Shown here: one piece after another, positions 26,540 through 37,662 of the stretch
Numbering within the stretch: position 1 is the stretch's first letter
How the letters are laid out: each line of letters opens with the position of its first letter
Origin: Glossina fuscipes
Lineage: Eukaryota; Arthropoda; Insecta; Diptera; Glossinidae
Reading direction: 5' to 3'
Assembly: GCF_014805625.2 (NCBI RefSeq)
Contig: NW_023998454.1
Coordinates: 2,653,645 to 2,717,644, forward strand
DNA: 64,000 bases
Notes under the pieces: model-generated
What the model saw: the letters and a program-made list of their open reading frames with translations, nothing else
Told to the model about the DNA's origin: nothing
The model's database searches: none
Program-made: the position numbers and the translations under genes

Positions 26540-26660
26540 CGAATGCAAGCACAGTTACAGTGCGAATGTTGTATAAGAGCTCGTGCAATAATAAGCACGT
26601 GAATATGGTCAAAACAATGGTAAGCAATGCACTAAATGACCAAACCGCAATATTATGGAA
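26540..26660 (-). other. Possible exon of a membrane protein (unresolved)
   Basis: On the minus strand a hydrophobic stretch, ALLTIVLTIFTCLLLHELLY followed by NIRTVTVLAFEG, ends at a consensus donor GTATGT near 26538, and is preceded by a TTTAG acceptor. The surrounding 189-codon open frame is hydrophobic throughout. No start codon or partner exon could be joined in phase, so it may be chance. Confidence 0.2.
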
Positions 26661-27120
26661 ATTTCCCGTCAAATTTTGTAAAAACAAGCGTTGAATAAAT
26701 CGAAATAAGAAAGAAAGAGAGTAGAGGAAAGCATATTTATGACTATATAGGCCAAAGCTTTTTACACAACAAACAACATTAAACAACTGAGAGTTTTTTT
26801 TAACAGTTAAGACTATGTATACACAACACAAGTCTATTATATACGCATGTAAATGTATATAGATTAGTAAGGTGGCAGAATATATTTGCATTTGATATGT
26901 GATTGTAAATCGTATTTATATACATATATGTGTGTCATTGCCTATATGAATACGTAATATATAGATGGGTTGGAAGAGACATGAATTAAGGAAAGACAAG
27001 TTTTATGTGGTTTCATGCTGGTTTGTTATATATAACACCTAGATGTTGCTTTGAAGAAAGAAATTTCGTATAATACGTTGTATATAATTAGGCGGACGCG
27101 CTAAGAAAGCGAGCATGTTT

Positions 27121-27350
27121 TCAAGGCCCTACACAAGAACAAACAGTATTTGTATCGGAACAAACCACAACATCATTATTACTTGTGCTAAAGCCTGAAT
27201 TAATATCTGAAAAGGCGAAATTTTCATTTGTTTTCTCCTCGACGACGATTGACTGATTATGACTGGTAAATGGGTTGGTTGATTTTGAGCATTTTTGATT
27301 TCGTAAATAGATATTTCGTAGTACTTCAAATAAAATCTGATGAATGACAC
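27121..27350 (-). CDS. Possible 3' terminal exon of an unknown minus-strand gene
   Basis: From an AG acceptor at 27352-27351 the minus strand is open for 75 codons: VIHQILFEVLRNIYLRNQKC, then SIVVEEKTNENFAFSDINSG and NTVCSCVGP before TGA. Amino acid use is balanced, unlike the simple repeats around it. The partner exon is not established; the 54-codon ORF at 28095-28256 on the same strand is the nearest candidate but its phase does not fit directly. Confidence 0.25.
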
Positions 27351-27816
27351 CTTACAATGAAAATATGAAGATTTAAAATTAAACAAAGCTGGAAAGTCAA
27401 AGAATCGCGTGGCCTTCGAGGTAACCAGCACGCAGTATAAGCTTTGACTTTATCGTCCAAGTCACTCTCAAAGTCGTTTCCCTTTTGCTCTGATGGTGTT
27501 AATAAAATTATGTGAAATCATTTTCAAAAACATCATATGTAATATCATTATAGCCGTCTTTAATTTTCGAATTTATCAAACATGCTTGCAGTTACCTACA
27601 AATTGAAACAATCTGAAACTATATGAAAACTTCAAATGTTCGTTTAGTGCAGAGGCACAGCGTTTCCTTCAATTGATTTCATTTGTTTCAACTTCTTCTT
27701 TCGATATCTCAAAGACTATTAGTAATCAAGGGCCTCAACTTTCAGTTAATTCAGGTTTATTGCTATTGACCTGATAAGAGAACGCTTGAATATCCCATGA
27801 AAAGCTGCGTAACAGC

Positions 27817-27990
27817 ATGAACGCTTCGCAATGTTTACGTACTAATAGAAAAATTGTTGCTTGGGTCCTCACAACTTTCGCGGTCTTTTTGTGGGGATAT
27901 TTTGCTGCATGCTATGCAGCTGGCGAAATTCGGGTGCGGAAATCCTTGCTGAAAAACTACATTTCGATTTCATTAATTTTATGGGTCTAA
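27817..27990 (+). CDS. Candidate small membrane protein, 57 residues
   Basis: The ATG at 27817 has A at -3. The frame reads MNASQCLRTNRK, then a hydrophobic segment of about 23 residues (IVAWVLTTFAVFLWGYFAAC and on), then a charged EIRVRKSLLKNY tail and a short hydrophobic end, with TAA at 27988. The block is noticeably GC-richer than its flanks. The topology looks like a single-pass membrane or signal-anchor smORF. Against it, the minus strand is also open here (ARISAPEFRQL), so the coding strand is uncertain, and I recognise no family. Confidence 0.3.
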   Translation: MNASQCLRTNRKIVAWVLTTFAVFLWGYFAACYAAGEIRVRKSLLKNYISISLILWV

Positions 27991-28094
27991 TTTTCTGCTG
28001 CTGGCAATATACGATTATAAAAATTGACATCAGGGATCGAAATGCATAGAAAAGCCCTAATATAATCAACAACAACATAATCAAATTTTCCTAC

Positions 28095-28256
28095 GTCAGG
28101 GTTTTCAGCAGAGGCACAAATTTTCTTTATGGATGGCATAAGGCAAAGTTCTTCTTTAGATAAAAAATGCAAATCAAAATCTTCAATCTTTTTCAACCTT
28201 GTTCTTTGCTCGCATTTTCGTAGACATAAAAGCCAAGTGAAATGTAACTCAGCCAT
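28095..28256 (-). CDS. Possible first coding exon of an unknown minus-strand gene
   Basis: Reads MAELHFTWLLCLRKCEQRTR from ATG at 28256, then KKIEDFDLHFLSKEELCLMP and ICASAENPD, ending in phase 0 at a GTAGG donor (28094). Composition is coding-like. No downstream exon joins cleanly, so this stays tentative. Confidence 0.25.
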
Positions 28257-28695
28257 GTAAAATGCAAGTGTAAACAATTCTTCCCACTGAGAAATTTGCG
28301 AGATCTGACCACTTCCGCATTCAGATTATATAAAACATAAAAAAATTTACTAAATGTAATAATATCACTTTTTGACTTCAGCTTCTCGTTAGAAGAGTCT
28401 TCAAACGCTTAAAACTTTCAACATCATCAAATTTGAATTCTTTATTTATGCACGTTATTCTAAATTCCGTCATCTAACGACTGTAGCTGTAGAGGACCTC
28501 TAAAAACTATTTCTAGACACTATACAAAAAATGATGAAAAAAAAGTTATTTACTTGTGTTGTTATTAAAAGAAATAAGAAAAAAAAAGGAAATATATATA
28601 TATATATATGTATAAATGAATGTGCATATATAGTTTAAAAGCAAACTTCGTCATTGTGACGTTTTACCTAGTTTTTTAATTTTTTTAGTTGTTGA

Positions 28696-28740
28696 TATAT
28701 AAAAGCTTTCAACGCGAGAGCATCTCCGTTCATTGTATAG
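28696..28740 (+). promoter_or_regulatory. Core promoter of the takeout-like gene
   Basis: A strong TATA box, TATATAAAAG, lies at 28696-28705. About 25-30 bases downstream comes CCGTTCATTG, a plausible initiator around 28730. The first ATG of the secreted protein is roughly 215 bases further on, giving an A-rich 5' UTR. The TATA match is seen; the start site is inferred. Confidence 0.5.
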
Positions 28741-28947
28741 CTTTACGGCAAACTGATCACATCCAGACGTTATATTATATATATAGTTTGTTTTCCTTCT
28801 TCGCTTGTTTGAAAAGTGAATAAAAAAATTTAAAAAAAAAAAAAACCTAAACTAGTTGTTATCAAGTTACTAATTATAAGAAATATCAAAAAAAAGGAAA
28901 AAAACAGAAAAAAATTCAGTGAAAGAAATAAAAAGTGAGACACAAAA

Positions 28948-31900
28948 ATGCATGTAAGCATGCGTAAGCTCGTGATTCAAGCGAAACTGCCAAACGTAAC
29001 TTTGCTATTATTGCTATCAGTAACGGCATTCGTCATTAATGTTGCAGTAGCAGCAAAAGACTTGCGTAAGTAAACAGTTTGGCAATAAAAATGAGTATTT
29101 AAGTAACGTCTAAACTCGAGTTTGAATTAAACTAATTTTTGGTGTTTTACTTAACTTCACGTTATTTATATTCAATAACAAAAATGTTCAAGTGTTTTTG
29201 CGTATGATGCACATACGTCTATGAGTCCATTTCGAAATTAGACAATTTAAATTTTATTAAACAAACATTTGCCCTGAGCATCTTAATTGATGTTGTGATG
29301 AAGAACAGGGTACACAGGGGGCTACTAAGCCAGAGATGGACATGGATTACTTTCTTTAGCCTTCAGTTATTAGCGGAGTATGCAGGAGCAAAAGTCAAAA
29401 AGTAATCTTTTAAGCGTCACTTTTTAAATAACAAAACGTCCTATTAATCAAAATGTCCCTTGAGGACAAATTTAAAAGACCTTAGATGACAATTTATCTT
29501 ATCAGAAGCATTATTTTTATTTTATTATTTTACACTTATGTAACCGCGAAGCTGTTACCGTCTGTTATGATATTATGGATTGCAATGTCTGCCATGGGTT
29601 ATAAAGCACATTACTGCGTAATGTTTTTAAAACATCCAAAGGAAAAGAAAATTGAAAGTAAAGAGCAAGAAAAGGAACAAAAGGTAAACAGGCTAATAGG
29701 AAAGGAAATAACACATAGCACGCACCACACCTTCGTCCCAATGCTGTAATAAATTACTAGCTGGGTAAACTCATTATTGGCGCCGGCGATTGAAAGCTTA
29801 CGGTTGTAAGTGAGACGAGAGCACCTAAACTGTTGTAACTCCCTAGGCAGCAAGTAATAAGCGATTAAAAGGAATTTTTGTGTTTATCAAAGCATAAGTT
29901 ATTGTCAATATTCAACCGAGGAATTTCAAACTACTTACAATTTCATTACTGAAATCTGTCTAAGAAATTAAGCGATAATAATTTGGATAATAATTTGGTT
30001 AAGCAGCTTTGAAGAACCACTCAGTTTGGCTGCAAAGTTATCAATACAATGTTGCGCTTATAAAGAGCTAATCTAAAATAGTGTAGTCGTTGTCCTTCGT
30101 TTGATGCAGCCGTATACGTGAACCAACTAAATAACTATATTCGAGGATTTTGTAGAACAAGTTTTCAGAATATCAGGAAGCAAGTAAGACATTGCGTCTG
30201 TCAAAAATTAGACTCTTTTAAGCATTTTATAGCGTAGAACAAGCGGAAAGTCCATTTAAATAGCTTTGAAATGTCTAGACGGCACGAGCGTATGTTATAT
30301 AAATGCTAGATTTGGTAACCTAAATAGCAAATCTCATAGCTGAGCATATAGATGTGCTATAAAATATACAAAGTATTCGTTGCTGTCTACACTTGTTCAC
30401 TGAAACCATTTTGACGACATCAGCTGTTTTCCCACTGAAATAAAATTAATCTGATAGTTTTTTTTTTAATCAGCAAAACAGAAAGCAGTTATTACTTTTT
30501 TAGATTAAAGTTTTAAAATCTCTTTGCTGAAAATCTGGATTTGAAAATCAGAGTCTGAAAAGTTTTGAAAAACATTGCGACGCAATTTGTACGTTTTTAG
30601 CTTGGCTAGTTAGTTAGGTTAGTTAGGTTAAATTGAGTGTTGCTAAAATTTATTATTTAATTCCTATGACGTGTGCCATCAAATGCTCTATATTGATGCC
30701 GACTATAAAACAATTTCTTCTTGATAAAAATTGACAATTATGATAATCATAATCGTAATCACGTAACACGTCGTAACACGTTACCAACAGGTTCTAATCT
30801 CAAAAAATTGATGCAAGCCCACAAATTCGAAAGGAATATTGCGTCGAACCGCTTATGTGTAAGCCTTCAGTCGTCTTCTAACTCACTGATATTTCTTCCA
30901 GAATGTCGTGGCGTTAAGAATTTTGATATATTAACAAAACTGCTGTGCCTTTCAATAACACTCCAAATTTATTACTTAGGTCTTGAAGTCCGGCTTAAAA
31001 TTAAGCGTTTTTCCGAATTAGTTAAAAAAAAATGTAGTGCTTCCTTTCAAAAATTATGACCAGTAGTGGTGCTGCAAAAATTGTGTCATGTATCTTAAGA
31101 GCTTGACTGTCAAATGAAAAAAACCTTTCCATTATATTATATACAAGTTTACAAATATTGCTATTTGTAATGAATTTAAGGTGATATTACCGCTTAACTT
31201 ACCATTTTAGTTAGTCTCTCTGCAAATAGACGGTGCAATGCAAAGCATGCAATGTAATGGAAAGAATAAAATACAAGTAAACCTGAGATTGCAAGAAAAA
31301 AACATAACAAAAAAAATGTTCGGAAACTTCATAAACAGCTTTAGCAAATTTATTTTATGCGGTGAAGGAGGATCGCACAAAAAAGTTGCACTTAAAAAAT
31401 ACGTCAAGGCTTAATGAAATAGCGAGAAAGTGCTTCCAAAACCAAATAAATAATTATATTACACAGGGAAACATTTAAAAAATGTTGATTCCTTATTCTA
31501 CAGATGAAGATATAATAATAGGTCATAATGAAAATTTCGCGCTGATTTTTCCGCGGGATGGATGAATAATGTCTATATAGCGAGCAACACTCACCTGATT
31601 GTCTCAAATGAACCTTTAGTTGAAAGGCGACATCTTACATTTTTTGTGCAGGTACTTTTATAAATTTTTGCTAGTGTAAAAACTTATATTGATTTGAAAA
31701 TGAGCGAAATGTCTGAAGAAATACGCTATGTGATGCCTTTTTACTGTACAAAAGGTAAAAAAGATAAAAGAAAAAAAAATTGTGAACTATGCGTTGCGAA
31801 TGCTGTGAGTGAAGGCCCAGGAATGGTTCGATTTCGCTCCGAAAATTTCAGAGTCAAAGATGTATCTCGCAGCCACTGAAAAATTCGATGAAATTTTGCA

Positions 31901-34900
31901 AATAGTGGAAAAACATCGGCACTCAAGCTGTCAGGAAATAGCGGAGGCACTAAACATCAACGACATGACAGTTCGGAATAATTTGAAAAGAGCGGGCTGC
32001 AAAAAGAACCTCGAAACGGCGGACAAAATCGCGGAGACTTTTCAATACGACCTAATATAATAGGTGCTTGCATAAATTTTGGCCAGTAACATATATTGAT
32101 GAAAATTGTGAAGTAACGCGAAGTACAAGACGGTTAAATTCGATGACTTTGATTTTCCCGATTCTTTCGTTAGTCATAAAACAACCGCTAGCAGGGATTT
32201 TTTGTAAAAGACAGCCAAGTATCAAAAATACCAAGTTTTACCATGCAGCAGAGATGCCTCAAAAAAGCAATCAGTTATACCGTATGTTAAAGTACACAAT
32301 GCAGGCCACCAAAAGGACCTTAAATGTATATGCCACATAAAAAATGTTGCATGACAGAAATCGCATAAAGCCAAAAAGTTGCATAAAAACAATCGCACAA
32401 ATAAAAAGCGCTTTGGAATACATAGCACAAAAACCGATTTAACTGTACAATTATTACGAGTTCATTTCACTCAATTTCACTAAATACTATTTTAGAAAAG
32501 TTTTATTTAATACTATTGACTTAAAAAAAACTCCTTTGTGTCGTACATATTGTAAGAACAATATATAAATAAATTCGCGTAAAGTGAACATACGTACGCG
32601 GCGCTCTAATGTTGGAATATTGTGCAAATAGAAGTCGTTTTTAAATCTCTTTATTAAATTTTACAATTTTAATTATTATAAACAATGCACAATATTATTA
32701 TTATTAATTTCGCTAGTCGAGATTCCTCGCCTTCGGCTACTCAGGCGGATTGCACAATATTAAGAGGAGAAGCTACTGCGTAAATTAAAACGTTTTCAAG
32801 GTGTGAAGTTGTATTTAAATATAAATAGCAAAGACCCAAAGCAAGAACTTTTTATAGAGCTCTGTTAAACCGTTAACAGAATTAAGCTAAACGAAATCTC
32901 GGAGCGATTTAAGTCAAAATATAGCTACAATAGAACTTTTCAGGAATTTTTTACAAAATATTATAAGCAAAACATGACTTTATGTAAATTAATTAATATT
33001 TGAAAGGAAAACATTTTCCCTATATCATAAATGAAGTTGATAAAGAGGTCTGCTTAACTACTATGGACAAACCATGGCAGAAGAAGTGTTGCCAGCGTCC
33101 GATGAAAACAAAATAAACTATTGTGGAAAACGAACAAATAATTAATTAATTTTCAAGATAGTTGAAAAAAAAGAAAAAAAGGATTTAATTAAACTTTCAA
33201 AATGAGCGAAATTTTCACTCAAATCCCCTAACCAAGCTGTCAAGATAGTTGGGTGAACTACAAAAACTTTATTGAACTACTAATCAATTTCGTTAGATCA
33301 CAGCGTACGAGATCGTTAAAGCCGCACATTACAGCTTAAATTTTCCAAAATAAAAATAATGCGTTCATGTCTTGTTTATTTTATTTGGAAGCATCCGAGA
33401 GTAATTAAATGAGCGAGTCTTAATTACAATGTCAATGCAAGGTCCTCATTTTCAATGACTTCACGGCTTCGATGTTCTTTAAATGTAAGTTTGTTACGAA
33501 GACAGTCCTAGAGATGGTCCGCAGATTTAGAAAAACATATTTGTTGATATTATATGCTACGAAAGACAGTGAAGGGGCGAACGTGCTTAGAAGATTCATT
33601 TAAGGGAAATAATGTAGCATTTGAGATTTAGTGCCATTTATTTTAATTTTCGATTTAGATAAGTAATTACTGGTGTATTACATATTTACGAAACGCTACA
33701 CACAAGTATCAGCATGAGTTCAGTGATTTATTTAAGTCATTTATCCGTCAAGGAAAAAGCAAGATTGTGTGGCAGTAGTATGAACTCTTACAGTACAATG
33801 TCAAGCGATTATTGCGAGATGGGCTGATACGTGTCGATTTCAAACAAGAACAAGAGAATACTTGAAATCAAGCCTCAGATCCCAGGAAAAAAAGACTCGA
33901 AATGTGCGACAAGTAAAGGATTCTTTTTCCAAGTAATTGCGGCAATCATTTTAAGGAATTACAAACTGATCTTAACAAAAATTCGGAAATGATAATTCAC
34001 CCAACAGCTTCGATGGGAGCATATTTTTCGAATTTGGCTGCCACGAGAAATTATTGTGTTTCTCTAAAAATTTCTCATCATCTGCATTTAAAAGACGCCA
34101 AAGGATAACCAAATTACAATAGTAACAAGGAGTAATAGAGAGAGCAAGTTTCGCTTTTGTCAGCAAAAAAATCAAATCAAATATAGTCCGAAAAGCATAT
34201 AGAGTGGAAGCTAGATGAACGATCAACAACCATCCTTCGCCCAAAGTACGGGACGAATATTATTCAAATGAAATTAATCAATCAACATACTCTTACGAAC
34301 TGAATTTTGCAACAAATAAACCTAAGAATATATAAAATTTTACTATCATTCCTGAAGAGAGCAGCAAGTTAATCTACAGTGATATTAGCTGGTGAATTAA
34401 AATAAGACTTGTTATATTGTATTGTGGAATTAAAAGATTAGATTTGCGTATTATTCTAAGGATAGATAGCATCTAAAAAAAAAGACATTTTTAATATTAT
34501 AATATTTCAAGTTCAGTCGTGATTCGGTCCTTTTCGTAAGCGCTTTATATATCAAAGTGTAAGCCAATTTAAGCGTATTAGTAAACCTCTTACATATTGC
34601 TATAAAACATATAAATCCAAACAACTTGTCTTTAAAGAAGTTCAATAAAATGCCAAAAACTTGTTGTTTATATATTTGCTCAATGTCAAATTATATATAT
34701 AAAGAAAAAACGAACATTAATTTTAATCATTTGGCGATATAGGTAAAGCATACAAGAAGCGATATTAATTTAGCAGCCAAAAAATCGTTTAAATGGAAAT
34801 GCTAGTTAAACGCATATTTATGTGTACAAAACCAACAGCAGCAACAACAACAACCAGGCCATAACTGACCTAAGATAATGAATTTATCGTGGTTGCAAAG

Positions 34901-37214
34901 AGAGATTTCAAAAATCTATAAGAGAGAAGCTTAACGGATCATAAAAATTTTTAATTTTTCTATTCCAAATTTTTAAAAACATCTCGAGTCCACAAGTTCT
35001 TGCTTTAATTTTTATTGCAATCATATTTCAACGCTCTTAAGAAGCGAACGATTTCTATCTTGTTCGTTTTTTAAATGTAACAAGCGAGAAAAGAAAGAGT
35101 TGCAACAAAATTGTATGATATACATTTATGATATGATATAATGCACTAATAGTAAGAAGAAGAAAGGAAAATGTGTTTTATACCCACCGTAATTTTTATC
35201 GCTTCTATATTTAGATTTATTGGGAATTGCGGAAAAACTCTTGATCTGATTGAAAGAGTTTTTAAATTTAATATTACAAGAGTGATAAGAAGTAATGTAA
35301 GAATAACTATGCTTCCCCAGACAAAATTGTAAGATTGATAACGTAATGTCGCCAGGCGAACAGATGAACGAATCTAAAATGATTTCGCTACATACGCTAG
35401 CCAGAAATACTTTTATGTACTTGCTGTGTTTTCGATACGTATATTGCGCCTAACTAACTGACTAACCTTATATATTCTCTATATTTTTATATAAAAAGTT
35501 TTCTTTTAGCGTCAGCTGAATTTTGACTCTGATCAAACCATTATAAATTCAATTCAATATGTGTTTACATCAATTTTTTTGAGTGTTTAAATTAAGAATA
35601 ATGTTATTATTAAAAATCAGACATCACGTCTACTTTAATTGCTTGTACATATACGTTGAAAACACAAAGCCACTCCCTTTGTACACCGTACTTGCGTAGC
35701 ACATCTAAATAAGCATTAAACGCAAAATCTAACAAGGAAGAATTATTCGGCTTGGATCAATTAATTTATTTTATTTCACTTATTATTTACGCAGCGCTAG
35801 TCTTTCTATCGCAGGTTTCCAATTAGTTATGATTATTATCTCATAAACATATTTCATAATTTGTAAGGATAAGGCAGACATTTATTGCATCGTTTAAAGT
35901 TCTATGAAACTCTTAGAAGAAGAACAAGTTTTCACTATTTGATCGTTCCTTTTCTCCGCTTAACCTGATTAATTCAAATAGCTTTTAAACTGATTGAAAC
36001 TTTGGCAAAAATTTGAGAATAAATTAATCTTCCTACACGAAATCTTCAAGACTTTGCAACCGCTTGGTTTCCAAAAGCAGACAAAGAGAAGGATATGCTT
36101 TAACTAATTCCTTTGATACTTTACAATGCTTTTAAATATACACGCTATATAAGAAAGAATATATATTCTCGCATCTTTGTTATTAGCGCTTGCTTGCTAC
36201 ATGGCAATGTCTCCCTATAATGTTTTAATTAATTAAACATTCATCTCATAACATTTTTATAACATATTAATATATGCATGGATGAGTGCTAACATGCATC
36301 ACAAGTTATATTTTCAATATTTTTATTTCCTGAACGAGTATTGTTTTAGATTTCGTTATCGAAATGTGCCAGCATAGCTAATAAATTATGTTGCTTGGCT
36401 TGTATTTTCAGCTAAATCATTTAGTAAATGTAAAAGAGACGCGAATTTTGATAAATGCCTCGTCGATGCAGTCAATGAGGCTATACAGGTTTTAAAATCA
36501 GGTAAGAATGAATCAATGGCGGCGCGCGCATATAAAAATGCTTTTAATATCTCCTTTATTGCTCGCAGGAAATGAAGATTTTCATATACCGATCTTAGAT
36601 CCTTTGCACGTAAAATCATTGGTTGTTGAAGCTGGGACACCACCAATTAATCTTAAACAAACTTTAAAAAATCTTCAAGTTCATCATATCATATCCAGCA
36701 CGAAAATACAACGTTATAGGTAATATCATTAACTTTGTATGCCCAAGCACAAACAACAAATGTAACAAATCTCTTTAATAGAACCAAATTGGAAAAGTAT
36801 TTGATTGTCTGTGACAGCTTAACTAAACGCATTGAAATGTTAGGCGATTACGAAATGTCGGGACGCATTCTATTGTTACCGATTACTGGCAGCGGAAAAG
36901 GTAATCTCACCCTTGTCGACGCGCAAATTGAACATCGTTTGATTGGTGAACCCTATGAGAAGGATGGAAGACGTTATATGCGTCTAAATGATTATCAAAT
37001 CACAATGAACCCGAGGCGTGTTTATATGCATTTCGATAATCTCTTTAACGATGCTCTTCTTTCTCAGACTATGAATCGCTTTTTAAATGATAACTGGGAA
37101 ACAGTGTTTAATGAATTGAAAGGTGGTTATTCGAAAAGTTTTGGCTCCATATTTCGTGACATTTCGAACTTGATTTTCGAAAAAGTGCCTATGGATGAAA
37201 TATTTTTATCTTAA
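28948..37214 (+). CDS. Takeout / juvenile-hormone-binding-protein family secreted protein
   Basis: Family members bind small hydrophobic ligands such as juvenile hormone in haemolymph or fat body. The exons are 28948-29065, 36412-36501, 36569-36719 and 36782-37214, giving 263 residues. Intron 1 is 7.3 kb; the others are 62-67 bases. Exon 1 encodes a signal peptide (MHVSMRKLVIQAK then a run LLLLLSVTAFVINVAVAA); a second ATG at 28960 is possible. The mature protein begins near DLPKSFSKCKRDANFDKCL, with the paired Cys (46 and 55) that form the conserved N-terminal disulphide in this family. Further family blocks are IPILDPLHV, GRILLLPITGSGKGN and DNLFNDALLSQTMNRFLNDN. Exon 1 was too short to stand alone and was joined on phase (c|ct) and on its signal peptide; that junction is the main uncertainty. 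AATAAA repeats from 37262 serve as polyA signals. Confidence 0.85.
31699..32060 (+). mobile_element. Mariner-like transposase relic (5' half only)
   Basis: From 31700 the plus strand reads MSEMSEEIRYVMPFYCTKGK, the typical N-terminus of one group of mariner transposases, then VRFRSENFRVKDVSRS. After a frame change it continues EKFDEILQIVEKHRHSSCQE and IAEALNINDMTVRNNLKRAG, the second helix-turn-helix. Homology ends near 32030 before the catalytic DDD domain. Stops and frameshifts make it inactive. No terminal repeats were placed. Confidence 0.7.
32612..32762. repeat. GC-rich hairpin flanked by TGCACAATATTA direct repeats
   Basis: TGCACAATATTA occurs at about 32685 and again at 32750 in the same orientation, and inverted (AATATTGTGCAA) at about 32614. 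Between the direct copies is a GC-rich segment, GATTCCTCGCCTTCGGCTAC, that contains GCC-TTCG-GGC, a very stable tetraloop-type hairpin core. This is out of character for the AT-rich intron and looks like a small inserted element. Confidence 0.4.
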
Positions 37215-37631
37215 TATTAAGAACAATTTAATAATAAGCTAAATGATATTAACAAATAATAATAATAAATAATAAATAAATATTAAGTTCTAAGGTAGTA
37301 CGTCCATAAGGGAATATGTACATAGTATTTGTTTTGTTTCTATCTGTAATATTTAATATATATATTATTATTATTACTAATTTAGTCAGATAAATAAATT
37401 CTTAGGTTAAAGTCTTAACGCAATAGCAACCAATAGAAGACTTTTGCCTTGATTGAAAACTCTGCTGCACTGAACATATAAAGAAAAGCTTAATTAAATT
37501 TATATATAATTATAATATTTTATTTTGTTTTTAAAGTATTAACAATAAACGGATTTATGTAAAAGAAAATCTGATAACTGTTTTTAAAATAGTCCTTTTT
37601 TAATTAAAACCAATCGTCCTTATATATCGTA

Positions 37632-37662
<31 letters not shown>

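Larger units (their letters stand above)
29066..36411 (+). other. Large first intron of the takeout-like gene
   Basis: The 7.3-kb intron has a GTAAGT donor and TTTTCAG acceptor. It contains a mariner relic (31.69-32.06 kb), a GC-rich hairpin flanked by direct repeats (32.68-32.76 kb) and otherwise AT-rich DNA without supported genes. A short run GTTAGTTAGGTTAGTTAGG lies near 30608 and is too short to call telomeric. Confidence 0.6.

Noticed and set aside
30605..30630. TTAGG-containing run as telomere-type repeat
   Set aside because: Only two TTAGG units within a GTTAG-rich stretch, too short, and higher flies lack TTAGG telomeres.
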